Source: JBCBSK01 sp039819185
GTDB lineage: Bacteria > Pseudomonadota > Alphaproteobacteria > Rhizobiales > Tepidamorphaceae
NCBI GenBank assembly: GCA_039819185.1
Contig: JBCBSK010000113.1
Span: forward strand, 1-12,909
Length of the DNA: 12,909 nt
Direction: 5' to 3'
Both the position numbers and the translations under genes were made by a program. The notes under the pieces were generated by a model. It made no database searches. It was given only the letters and a program-made list of their open reading frames with translations, and was not told the origin of the DNA. Position 1 is the first letter of the stretch. Each line of letters begins with the position of its first letter. Positions 1 to 6,343 of the stretch are shown piece by piece.

Positions 1-139
1 GGTTGAGGATCAGCCCCATCGCGCCATCGCTCGAATGCGCACAGATCAGGATCACGGAGCGGCGAAAACGGCTGTCACCGATGCTCGGCATCGCAATCAG
101 GAACTGGCCTTCAACAAAGCTTGAGCCGCCGTTCATCAT
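1..139 (-). CDS. yqgE: YqgE/AlgH family protein, 5' part, cut by window start
   Basis: The minus strand from 139 down to 1 reads a YqgE/AlgH N-terminus. It contains the family signature EGQFLIAMPSIGDSRF followed by a stretch ending CAHSSDGAMGLILN, and then leaves the window. The family (UPF0301) is widespread in Proteobacteria; its biochemical role is not settled, and AlgH was linked to alginate regulation in Pseudomonas. The present start would be one of two adjacent ATG codons (139-137 or 136-134), giving the leader MMNGGSSFVEGQ. I see no good Shine-Dalgarno site before it. This leader is not ancestral: bases 113-189 are an inverted copy of 258-334, and the apparent original N-terminus (MAGADDTDADD..., then GFLEGQ) now lies stranded on the plus strand at 170-259. 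The family assignment is firm; whether the gene is still expressed normally is unknown. In related bacteria this gene is often next to the DsbD-like and peroxiredoxin genes found here. Confidence 0.85.
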   Translation of the reverse strand, partial: MMNGGSSFVEGQFLIAMPSIGDSRFRRSVILICAHSSDGAMGLILN

Positions 140-337
140 CGACGGCGCGACACACTAAGCGGATCGGACATGGCAGGCGCCGACGATACGGATGCGGATG
201 ATCGAAACGAGGATGGCTTTCTCGAAGGCCAGTTCCTGATTGCGATGCCGAGCATCGGTATCGTCGGCGCCTGCCATGTCCGATCCGCTTAGTGTGTCGC
301 GCCGTCGATGATGAACGGCGGCTCAAGCTTTGTTGAA
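77..337. repeat. Double inverted duplication flanking a 34-bp inverted core
   Basis: Two exact inverted repeat pairs interlock here. Pair A is 77-112 with 224-259 (36/36 bases). Pair B is 113-189 with 258-334 (77/77 bases), and it extends to 110-112 with 335-337 by a shared 3-base TTC/GAA. The order is A, B, core (190-223), A inverted, B inverted. Removing the duplications and flipping the core back restores an uninterrupted yqgE start reading MAGADDTDADD into GFLEGQ. This is what results if a short segment is inverted between staggered breaks and the overhangs are filled in, or if a polymerase switches strand twice. Pairs A and B cannot both form simple hairpins at once, because they cross like a pseudoknot. 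No transposase or terminal target duplication is visible. An assembly or amplification chimera would look the same. Confidence 0.93.
170..292 (+). pseudogene. Orphan copy of the original yqgE 5' end
   Basis: ATG at 170 opens a 40-codon plus-strand frame ending with TAG at 290-292. Its first 30 residues are what appears to be the original YqgE N-terminus: an acidic leader (MAGADDTDADDRNED) and then GFLEGQFLIAMPSIG. After GIG the frame runs into the inverted flank and codes an unrelated tail (IVGACHVRSA). It lacks the rest of the YqgE fold, so it is best seen as a by-product of the rearrangement. It does show where the ancestral gene began, because joined to bases 79-1 of the minus strand it gives a continuous YqgE reading frame. 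Confidence 0.7.
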
Positions 338-394
338 ACCATGCGAGGCGGCTTTGTCCTTGATCAATACATCTTCGCACACGACAACATGGTC

Positions 395-1261
395 ATGAAA
401 CAGCGACTCTCAAACAACACCTGCAGCCTGTCTATATCCAGGCTCGCAATGACGGCGGTGGTCAGCACGGCCATTGTCAGTGCGATCCCTGCCCCCGCAA
501 AGTCCGAACGCAGTGCCTGGGTCAAAGGTGATCACTCAGAGCTCAGACTGATTCACGCCGGCACTGCCAATGACGGCGCCTTGATAGCCGGAATCGAGAT
601 CCGGCTCGATCCCGATTGGAAAACCTATTGGCGCTATCCCGGCGACAGCGGCATTCCGCCGCGCTTTGACTTTTCAGCGTCCAAGAACGTCGCCTCGGTC
701 GAGGTGCACTATCCGGCGCCGGTCAGGTTTGAGGATTCCGGCGGCCAGTCGATCGGCTACAAGATCGATGTGATTTTCCCGCTCACCGTAACGCCTCGGG
801 ATCCGGAGGCGCCCGTAATCTTGAACGGTCTGATCGATTACGCCGTCTGCGCCAATATCTGCATCCCGGTGTTCGCCGAAAGCGAACTCGATCTGTCTGA
901 AGCGCCACGGGATTCCGATACGCTCAGGGTGCAGAGCTTTCTCGACACCGTTCCGGGGCGACTTCCGGAGGGCGATGCGCGCGGGATCGTCGCGGTGTCA
1001 GTCGACCCCGAGGCCGTGCCGCCGGCACTCACGCTGGTCGCGGATTTCGGCGATGGAACGAGTGCGCCTGATCTTTTCGTTGAGGGGCCGATGCGTTGGT
1101 ATGTAGGACTTCCGGAGCCCGTTGGCGTTTGCGAGACTGGGCTGTGCACGTTCGGTCTTGATCTCTATGGCGTCGAGGCCGAGGCAGTGTCGGGGGCTGA
1201 ATTGACCGTTACGGGCGTGTCATCACGGTTTTCGTTTGAGCAGGTGCTGGCCTTGCCCTAA
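395..1261 (+). CDS. Secreted DsbD-alpha-like protein (thiol:disulfide interchange domain)
   Basis: This 288-residue protein has an N-terminal signal: a basic start (MKQR), a hydrophobic stretch around residues 17-32 and a likely cleavage after PAPA near residue 35. The mature part resembles the DsbD N-terminal (alpha) domain family (COG4233). It has the conserved DPDWKTYWRYPGDSG segment (about residues 72-85) and a cysteine pair in YAVCANICIP (Cys152 and Cys156). Members are periplasmic and are thought to pass electrons between a membrane thiol donor and periplasmic substrates. No membrane DsbD-beta core is fused here, so the partner must lie elsewhere. The start is uncertain. The frame is open from 308, but that upstream part copies the new yqgE leader, so it is unlikely to be coding. 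ATG 395 (or 389) gives the best signal peptide, and ATG 448 is a shorter alternative. The peroxiredoxin gene follows after 41 bp and may be co-transcribed. Confidence 0.8.
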   Translation: MKQRLSNNTCSLSISRLAMTAVVSTAIVSAIPAPAKSERSAWVKGDHSELRLIHAGTANDGALIAGIEIRLDPDWKTYWRYPGDSGIPPRFDFSASKNVASVEVHYPAPVRFEDSGGQSIGYKIDVIFPLTVTPRDPEAPVILNGLIDYAVCANICIPVFAESELDLSEAPRDSDTLRVQSFLDTVPGRLPEGDARGIVAVSVDPEAVPPALTLVADFGDGTSAPDLFVEGPMRWYVGLPEPVGVCETGLCTFGLDLYGVEAEAVSGAELTVTGVSSRFSFEQVLALP

Positions 1262-1302
1262 ATGAGGGCATATCAGTTCCAGCCTCTCGGGGGAGACCGC
1301 TT

Positions 1303-1785
1303 ATGATTGCCGTCGGCGATAAACTGCCTGAAGCCTCGTTCAAAACCCTAACGGCCGATGGTCCGATCGACCGCACCGCGGATGATCTGTTCGTCGGCAA
1401 GAAGGTCGCTCTGTTCGCCGTGCCGGGCGCGTTCACGCCGACCTGCCATATCAATCATTTGCCGGGTTTTCTGACCCATCTCGATGCTTTCAAGGAGAAG
1501 GGTGTGGACATGGTTGCCTGTGTGGCGGTCAATGACATGTTCGTACTCGATCATTGGGCCAAGGCAACGGGCGCTCATGGCAAGATCGAGATGCTGTCTG
1601 ACGGAAACGGCACCTTCACCAAGGATATCGGGCTCGAACTCGACGCCTCCGCCTTTGGCCTCGGCATGCGCTCGCAGCGCTATGCGATGTTTGTCGATGA
1701 TGGCGTGGTCAAGGTGCTGAATGTCGAGGACGCGCCAGGCCAGGCCGATGTATCGAGCGCCGAGACGCTGCTCGAAGCGATCTGA
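1303..1785 (+). CDS. Type II peroxiredoxin (Prx5-like)
   Basis: This 160-residue protein is full length for a Prx5/PrxII peroxidase, which reduces hydrogen peroxide and alkyl hydroperoxides in the cytoplasm. The active-site motif PGAFTPTCH places the peroxidatic cysteine at residue 48. A second cysteine at residue 73 (VACVAVND) matches the C51/C76 pair of plant and bacterial PrxII enzymes. The C-terminal resolving cysteine of animal Prx5 is absent, which points to a glutaredoxin- or glutathione-dependent cycle rather than a thioredoxin-dependent one (inference). A later RSQRYAMFVDDG segment is also typical of the family. A strong GGGGGAG site lies 7 bases before ATG 1303. The gene follows the DsbD-alpha-like gene closely and converges on lutC 23 bp downstream. 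Confidence 0.93.
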   Translation: MIAVGDKLPEASFKTLTADGPIDRTADDLFVGKKVALFAVPGAFTPTCHINHLPGFLTHLDAFKEKGVDMVACVAVNDMFVLDHWAKATGAHGKIEMLSDGNGTFTKDIGLELDASAFGLGMRSQRYAMFVDDGVVKVLNVEDAPGQADVSSAETLLEAI

Positions 1786-1808
1786 CCTCGGTGGTCACGG
1801 CGTCCGGA

Positions 1809-2483
1809 TCAGCCTGAGATGATGACATGTAAACGCCTCGGGCCATGTGCGCCGAGCAGAAGCGTTTGTTCAATGTCGGCTGAGCGTGACGGACCGGTAA
1901 CCCAGTTGACCGTGCGCGGCATCTCGCCTTTGCCATAGTGGGCGCGGATCCGGGCCCACAGGGTCTCGTAGTCGCCGCAGATGTCTTCTGCCGCGACCAC
2001 AACAATGTGGGTTTCCGGCAGAAAATTCAGCGTTGTCGGATTGTCCGGGCCGGAGGTGAGCACCAGCGTCCCAGTTTCGGCTGCGCCACCCAGCGCATGG
2101 CTCATCCCGACGAGATCGTCGCCACTTGTGGCCCCTGTCTTACGCTCAAGCTGCGGCTCAGACGTCCAGTCCAAGCCGTCGAGACGTGTATCCGCGCCAT
2201 GCGCGATCGCTTGGGGCAAATTATGTGCGCGCAGAAAAGCGGCGATCCTTGTCGGGATCTCCTTGGCATCGGCAATGCGCTCGGTGGTGGCGTTCACAGC
2301 CTCGATCATCTCGATGAACAGATTGACCTGCTCTGCCGGCGGTTTCTGGCCGCGCGTTGGAATCAGGCCGGGTTCAGCATCGGCCAGCCGCCGGTCGACC
2401 GCGCCGGCGCGCAAGGCATCACCAGGGGCCGTCTTCAGCGATTTCCGGATAGAGCCAAGAACGGTGTCGCGTGCGCTCGTCAT
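1809..2483 (-). CDS. lutC: LutC, L-lactate utilization protein C (LUD domain)
   Basis: This 224-residue LUD-domain protein (LldG/YkgG family) is the third component of the LutABC complex, which oxidises L-lactate to pyruvate without FMN-type LldD. The LUD core is visible at about residues 128-165, with a GGAAETGTLVLTSG stretch and NFLPETHIVVV. The C-terminal family motif TGPSRSADIEQ is at 197-207. ATG 2483 overlaps the lutB stop as ATGA (2480-2483) and has GGAG 7 bases upstream, which supports translational coupling. The same frame stays open to 2966, but that part lies on top of the lutB ferredoxin region and is not coding. The gene is last in the lutA-lutB-lutC operon and converges with the peroxiredoxin gene. 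Confidence 0.95.
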   Translation of the reverse strand: MTSARDTVLGSIRKSLKTAPGDALRAGAVDRRLADAEPGLIPTRGQKPPAEQVNLFIEMIEAVNATTERIADAKEIPTRIAAFLRAHNLPQAIAHGADTRLDGLDWTSEPQLERKTGATSGDDLVGMSHALGGAAETGTLVLTSGPDNPTTLNFLPETHIVVVAAEDICGDYETLWARIRAHYGKGEMPRTVNWVTGPSRSADIEQTLLLGAHGPRRLHVIISG

Positions 2484-3922
2484 GCGGCTGCTCCGTCCTT
2501 GCCGGATTGGCGTTGGCGCTCCGCCCAAAGCTGCTGGAAGGTCTTGCCGGCAGGTGCGGGTAGGTTGCGATGCTTGGTCCAGCCACCCGCAAGCGGCGCC
2601 GACGTAAGAGTGCCTTTGCCGCGCGCGAGCCATTTCAGGCTGCGCATCGCCCAGCGCGTCGCGACGTGGTAGAGCGCCGGGCGTTTGGCAAAAAACGCCC
2701 ATCCGCCGAGTCCGAAGCGGACGGTAGCCGGCGACAGATGGCGCTCGAACTCGCGCTCCCGCCAATGGCGCATCATCTTCGGCAGCGGGATGTGCATCGG
2801 GCAGACCTCTTCGCAGCGCCCGCAGAACGTCGAGGCATTGGGGAGGTGGCCGGCCTTGTCGACGCCGATCAGAGATGGTGTCAGTACCGCGCCCATCGGT
2901 CCTGGATAGACCCAACCATAAGCGTGCCCGCCGACCGAGTGATAGACCGGGCAATGGTTCATACATGCGCCGCAGCGGATGCAGCGCAGCATGTCCTGGA
3001 ACTCGCTGCCGAGCATGCCCGACCGGCCGTTATCAAGCAGGATGACATGGTATTCGTCCGGCCCGTCCGGATCGTCCGGGCGCTTCGGACCCGTCGAGAA
3101 CGTTGTGTAGACGCTCATCTCCTGCCCGGTGGCGGAGCGGGCGAGCACGCGCAGGATCTGGCTCGTGTCTTCAAGCGTCGGAACAATCTTCTCAATTGAC
3201 GCCAGCACGATGTGCACGCGCGGCAGGATCTGTGTCAGATCGCCATTGCCTTCATTGGTGACGATGATCGAGGTTCCGGTCTCGGCAACGAGGAAGTTCG
3301 CACCCGTGATCCCGACGTCAGCGGCCAGGAACTTGTCGCGCAGGATCGCGCGCGCCTCAGCCAGCAGCGTTTCCGGCTCGGTCAGGTCGCGGGCCGGGTC
3401 GAGATGGGTATGATGGGCGCGGAAATCGGCCTCGACCTGATCCTTGTTGACGTGTACCGCCGGCGCGATGATGTGGCTTGGATGCTCCTTGCGGAGCTGG
3501 ATGATGTATTCGCCGAGATCGGTCTCGACGACCTCGAAGCCTTCGCGCTCAAGATGGTCGTTGAGCGCGATCTCCTCCGAGATCATCGTCTTGCCCTTGG
3601 TCACTGATCTGGCGTTCGCCGTGTGGCAGATGTCGGTAATGATGTCGCGGGCCGAGGCCGCATCTAGGGCCCAATGGACCTTGCCGCCGGAGGCTGTGAC
3701 TCGGTCTTCGTAAGCCTCGAGATAGAGGTCGAGATGTTCAAGGACGTGGTCCTTGATGTCGCGCGCCCGATTGCGCAGGTCGTCGAATTCGTCAAGCTTT
3801 GAGGCCGCCTTGCGGCGCTTCTCTATAAAGCCCTTCTCGACATTGCCGAGCGCGCGCTGAAGCTGCGCGTCGTCGAGGGCAACACGGGCATTCTGTTTGA
3901 AGGTCTCAGAACGGATCTCCAT
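2480..3922 (-). CDS. lutB: LutB, L-lactate utilization iron-sulfur protein
   Basis: This 480-residue protein is full length for LutB/LldF, the iron-sulfur electron carrier of the LutABC lactate dehydrogenase. The N-terminal half is a LUD domain, with the core at about residues 198-250 including LVAETGTSIIVTNEGNGD. It is followed by two [4Fe-4S] binding motifs: CIRCGACMNHCP (Cys 314, 317, 320, 324) and CGRCEEVCP (Cys 367, 370, 374). The C-terminal tail is conserved LutB. I chose ATG 3922 because AGGAG lies 5 bases upstream. The in-frame GTG at 3928 would overlap that ribosome site. The gene starts 52 bp after lutA and overlaps lutC by 4 bases, so the three form one operon. All expected cysteines are present. 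Confidence 0.96.
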   Translation of the reverse strand: MEIRSETFKQNARVALDDAQLQRALGNVEKGFIEKRRKAASKLDEFDDLRNRARDIKDHVLEHLDLYLEAYEDRVTASGGKVHWALDAASARDIITDICHTANARSVTKGKTMISEEIALNDHLEREGFEVVETDLGEYIIQLRKEHPSHIIAPAVHVNKDQVEADFRAHHTHLDPARDLTEPETLLAEARAILRDKFLAADVGITGANFLVAETGTSIIVTNEGNGDLTQILPRVHIVLASIEKIVPTLEDTSQILRVLARSATGQEMSVYTTFSTGPKRPDDPDGPDEYHVILLDNGRSGMLGSEFQDMLRCIRCGACMNHCPVYHSVGGHAYGWVYPGPMGAVLTPSLIGVDKAGHLPNASTFCGRCEEVCPMHIPLPKMMRHWREREFERHLSPATVRFGLGGWAFFAKRPALYHVATRWAMRSLKWLARGKGTLTSAPLAGGWTKHRNLPAPAGKTFQQLWAERQRQSGKDGAAA

Positions 3923-3974
3923 GCTCACTCCTGCAAATCATCGGTCGACAGGGCCTTGGTTATCACAGTCGCTG

Positions 3975-4742
3975 TCACGCGTCGCCGATGGCCGGCTCCT
4001 CTGTCATGCCGGCGAGGACCTCGGCGACATGGCGCACGGCAATGGGGCGGCCCTCGCGGCTCACCTTGCCGGCCATGTTCATCAGGCAGCCGAGATCGCC
4101 AGCGAGCAGAGTATCAGCTCCGGTTTCGGCGATATTGGCCGTTTTCTTTGCAACAATCTGATCCGAAATATCTGGGTATTTGACACAGAAGGTTCCACCG
4201 AAGCCGCAGCAAACATCCGGGTCGCGCATCTCGTTCAGTGTCAGTCCGTCGACACTGGCGAGAAGCTGTCGGGGCTGTTGCTTGATCTTTAGCTCGCGCA
4301 GGCCCGAGCAGGAATCGTGATAGGTTACCGAGCCATTGAAACGCGCTTCCACCGCCGAGACTTTCATAACGTCGGTCAGGAAGCTGACAAGTTCATAGGT
4401 CTTGGCAGCAAAGGCGCGGGCGCGTTTGTCCCAAACCGCATCACCTTCGAACAACTCCGGATAGTGCTTGATCAGCATGCCGCCGCAGGAGCCTGACGGG
4501 ATCACGACGTAGTCAAAGTTCTCGAAAGCTGCGATCACATCACCGGCGATCGCGCGCGCCGTCTTGCTGTCGCCAGAGTTGAAGGCGGGCTGTCCGCAAC
4601 ATGTCTGTCCGCGCGGCACCTCCACCGTGCAACCTGTATCCTCGATGAGTTTGACCGCGGCAAAACCAATCACTGGCCGGAACAGGTCGACCAGGCAGGT
4701 GACGAAGAGGCCGACGCGTGGTGGAGAAGATGGGCTAGGCAT
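3975..4742 (-). CDS. lutA: LutA, L-lactate utilization (Fe)-S oxidoreductase subunit
   Basis: This 255-residue protein is the LutA/LldE subunit, made of two CCG cysteine-rich domains related to those of heterodisulfide reductase and GlcF. The first domain shows Cys16, the pair Cys48-Cys49 in GQTCCGQPAFNSG, and Cys86 in SGSCGGM. The second shows Cys145, the pair Cys178-Cys179 in DVCCGFGGTFC, Cys186 and Cys219. These usually bind iron-sulfur clusters and are thought to form the catalytic centre with LutB and LutC. I chose ATG 4742 because AAGGA lies 9 bases upstream. The in-frame GTG at 4748 is only 3 bases from that site. It is the first gene of lutABC and is divergent from the TRAP operon, which supports lactate as the imported substrate. 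Confidence 0.95.
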   Translation of the reverse strand: MPSPSSPPRVGLFVTCLVDLFRPVIGFAAVKLIEDTGCTVEVPRGQTCCGQPAFNSGDSKTARAIAGDVIAAFENFDYVVIPSGSCGGMLIKHYPELFEGDAVWDKRARAFAAKTYELVSFLTDVMKVSAVEARFNGSVTYHDSCSGLRELKIKQQPRQLLASVDGLTLNEMRDPDVCCGFGGTFCVKYPDISDQIVAKKTANIAETGADTLLAGDLGCLMNMAGKVSREGRPIAVRHVAEVLAGMTEEPAIGDA

Positions 4743-4768
4743 CGGCACATATCCTTGCAGGCGGATCT

Positions 4769-4791
4769 GGTCAGTCCCTCACGGACAGACC
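4769..4791. promoter_or_regulatory. Operator-like dyad in the lutA leader
   Basis: GGTCAGTCC, 5 bases, then GGACAGACC: the 9-base arms match at 8 of 9 positions. It lies 27-49 bases upstream of the lutA start, just past the tentative promoter. That placement suits a repressor site or a leader hairpin. It is not followed by a T-tract, so it is not an intrinsic terminator in either direction. Confidence 0.4.
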
Positions 4792-4803
4792 TCGGAGACT
4801 TTA

Positions 4804-4831
4804 GTTAAAGGACCTGGCTGCCGACGTGCAA
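4804..4831 (-). promoter_or_regulatory. Possible lutA promoter
   Basis: On the minus strand TTGCAC (4831-4826) is followed after 16 bases by TTTAAC (4809-4804). Both are partial matches to sigma70 boxes. This would start transcription near 4797, about 55 bases before the lutA ATG. The dyad at 4769-4791 would then lie just downstream of the start. The boxes are weak and the call is tentative. Confidence 0.3.
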
Positions 4832-5083
4832 TGCGCGTTCTGTCATGCCTATTCACCGTGCCTTTGGTCGCCCTGCGGTGCGGCGACGCATGTTCCCGAT
4901 CCTCTGGCTTGATCTGATCCTCAGCGTGTCAGCTGTTTGTCTCCTTTGGTCGAAGCTGTTGGCCGTTGCGCGGGATCAGCCAAGCTGATAGGTATTTTTT
5001 CAGCCATTTCGCCTGCAAAAGCATCCAACAAGCGGACAAACCGCAGCTACATCAGGGGTGAGGGTGGAAGGCGCTCCGTCGCG

Positions 5084-5108
5084 TCGCGGTCTTGTGAAGA
5101 GACCGCGA
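5084..5108. promoter_or_regulatory. Perfect 9-bp dyad in the TRAP operon leader
   Basis: TCGCGGTCT, a 7-base spacer, then AGACCGCGA: all nine arm bases pair. It ends 57 bases before the ATG of the binding-protein gene. It could be an operator or a stable leader hairpin. No T-run follows. The inner GGTCT/AGACC resembles the GGTC/GACC ends of the dyad before lutA, so one regulator might see both, but the spacing differs. Confidence 0.45.
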
Positions 5109-5165
5109 GACATATTGGACACCGTGCAGGCGCAGCTGACGCCAGCGCGCTCAGGGAGGAATGTG

Positions 5166-6206
5166 ATGAAAAAGCTCATGGCTTCGGCCGCTGCGGTTGC
5201 CCTGATTTCGGCCGTTCCGCTGGCCACTACGCCGGCAAATGCTGAAACGTGGAACCTGCAGTCGACCTATCCTGGTTCGCTGACCCAGCTCGGCACGCTC
5301 GGCAAGCGCATCGCCGAACAGATCACACTTGTGACCGATGGCGATGTCGAGGTCGAGTTTCAGGAGCCTGGTGCTCTGGTTCCGGCACTTGAAGTGTTCG
5401 ATGCGGTTGCTTCCGGCGCCGTTGAAGCCGGTTGGTCGACACCTGGCTACTGGGCCGGCAAGGTGCCGGCGCTGCAGCTTTTCGGCGCGGTGCCGTTCGG
5501 CCCGTCGGCTGGTGAATACATCGCCTGGATCAAGTTCGGCGGCGGCCAGGAAATGTTCGACGAGATTTATGCCGAATCGAACATCAAGTCGGTGTTCTGC
5601 GGTGTCATCGCGCCAGAAGCCTCAGGCTGGTTCCGCCAAGAGATCAACTCGCCCGAAGACCTGCAGGGCCTGAAGATGCGCTTCTTCGGTCTCGGCGCAA
5701 AGGTCATGGAAAAGCTCGGCGTCTCGACCCAGCTTCTCGCCGGTGGCGACATCTTCCCGGCTCTCGAGCTCGGAACGATTGACGCAACCGAATTCTCCAT
5801 GCCGGCGATCGACCTTAATCTCGGCTTCTATCAGGTTGCGACACACTACTACTTCCCGGGCTGGCATCAGCAATCGACGCTGTTCGATCTGATGATCAAT
5901 CTCGACCTTTGGGAGAGCCTTGACGAGGTAACTCAAGCGCGCATTGAGACTGTGTGTGACGCGTCGATCGCCTACGGCTTGGCCGAAGGCGAGGCCATCC
6001 AGTCGGCTGCACTTGCGGAACTTGAGGAAAAGGGCGTGACCATCCACCGCTGGTCAGACGAGATGCTCGGTGCTTTTGAAGGCGCTTGGGAAGAAGTCGT
6101 TGCCGAACAGGTGGCTGCTGATCCGGACTTTGCCCGTGCCTGGGAATCTCTGTCCGCGTTCCGCGAGCAGTATTCGACCTGGCGCGCGCTCGGCTATCTC
6201 GACTGA
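5166..6206 (+). CDS. TRAP transporter substrate-binding protein (DctP type, TakP-like)
   Basis: This 346-residue periplasmic binding protein captures the solute for a TRAP importer. The signal peptide is residues 1-26 (MKKLMASAAA..., cleavage after ANA). The mature part follows the TakP / Thermus TTHA0766 branch. It has a conserved Arg172 in KMRFFGLGA, where the family holds the substrate carboxylate, then GGDIFPALELGTIDATE (193-209) and HYYFPGWHQ (227-235). TakP binds 2-oxo acids, and TTHA0766 binds calcium lactate. The divergent lutABC operon makes lactate the best guess here (inference). ATG 5166 has AGGGAGGA 5 bases upstream and directly precedes the signal peptide, so the open frame back to 5058 is leader. 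It is the first gene of the transporter operon and is followed by a GC-rich hairpin. Confidence 0.93.
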   Translation: MKKLMASAAAVALISAVPLATTPANAETWNLQSTYPGSLTQLGTLGKRIAEQITLVTDGDVEVEFQEPGALVPALEVFDAVASGAVEAGWSTPGYWAGKVPALQLFGAVPFGPSAGEYIAWIKFGGGQEMFDEIYAESNIKSVFCGVIAPEASGWFRQEINSPEDLQGLKMRFFGLGAKVMEKLGVSTQLLAGGDIFPALELGTIDATEFSMPAIDLNLGFYQVATHYYFPGWHQQSTLFDLMINLDLWESLDEVTQARIETVCDASIAYGLAEGEAIQSAALAELEEKGVTIHRWSDEMLGAFEGAWEEVVAEQVAADPDFARAWESLSAFREQYSTWRALGYLD

Positions 6207-6263
6207 TCGGACCTGTGCGGGAGCCGACAGGCGCCCGCCCTTCGGTTTGATGTAGACAGAGTT

Positions 6264-6284
6264 CGGGCCGCACGTTGCGGCCCG
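6264..6284 (+). other. GC-rich hairpin between binding-protein and permease genes
   Basis: CGGGCCGC, loop ACGTT, then GCGGCCCG forms a perfect 8-bp stem 57 bases after the stop of the binding-protein gene. No T-tract follows, so it is not a standard terminator. In transporter operons, such a hairpin can protect the upstream message or partly end transcription, giving more binding protein than permease. That role is inferred from position only. Confidence 0.55.
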
Positions 6285-6343
6285 GGCCTAGCGGTCTTGC
6301 CATCGCCTGTGCCCGAGATTGGGCAAGGCAATTCGGACAGCAC

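Larger units (their letters stand above)
4743..5165. promoter_or_regulatory. Divergent control region between lutABC and the TRAP operon
   Basis: This 423-bp gap has no convincing gene on either strand; the short open frames in it have no recognisable product. It must hold the promoters of both operons. Visible structure includes an imperfect dyad at 4769-4791, a 10-base direct repeat CCTTTGGTCG at 4861-4870 and 4943-4952, an inverted pair TTGGC/GCCAA spaced by 15 bases at 4959-4983, and a perfect 9-bp stem at 5084-5108. No GntR-type LldR gene is in the window, so the regulator acting here is unknown. Confidence 0.6.

Noticed and set aside
77..337. Inverted repeats as ends of an insertion sequence
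   Set aside because: There is no transposase, the arms are interlocked rather than terminal, and the sequence between them is yqgE-derived.
308..394. Earlier start (ATG 308) for the DsbD-alpha-like gene
   Set aside because: The first codons mirror the copied yqgE leader (MMNGGSSFVE) and would push the signal peptide far from the N-terminus; no ribosome site is visible.
1783..1797. TGACC/GGTCA hairpin at the end of the peroxiredoxin gene as a terminator
   Set aside because: It has only 5 stem pairs, includes the stop codon and has no T-tract; the convergent gap is just 23 bp.
1938..2672. Long plus-strand open frames opposite lutC and lutB (for example 1938-2672 and 2570-3199)
   Set aside because: They are antisense shadows of high-GC coding sequence, with Arg/Pro/Ala-rich translations and no recognisable domain.
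2484..2966. Upstream extension of the lutC reading frame (open back to 2966)
   Set aside because: It overlaps the lutB ferredoxin region in another frame and has no LutC similarity; ATG 2483 has a ribosome site and an ATGA overlap with lutB.
5058..5165. Earlier start (5058) for the TRAP binding protein
   Set aside because: The added residues are basic and precede a complete signal peptide, and the strong AGGGAGGA site sits before ATG 5166.
6275..6343. TTG 6275 as the DctQ start
   Set aside because: The codon is inside a strong hairpin and lacks a ribosome site; ATG 6344 is more likely, though its own site is weak.
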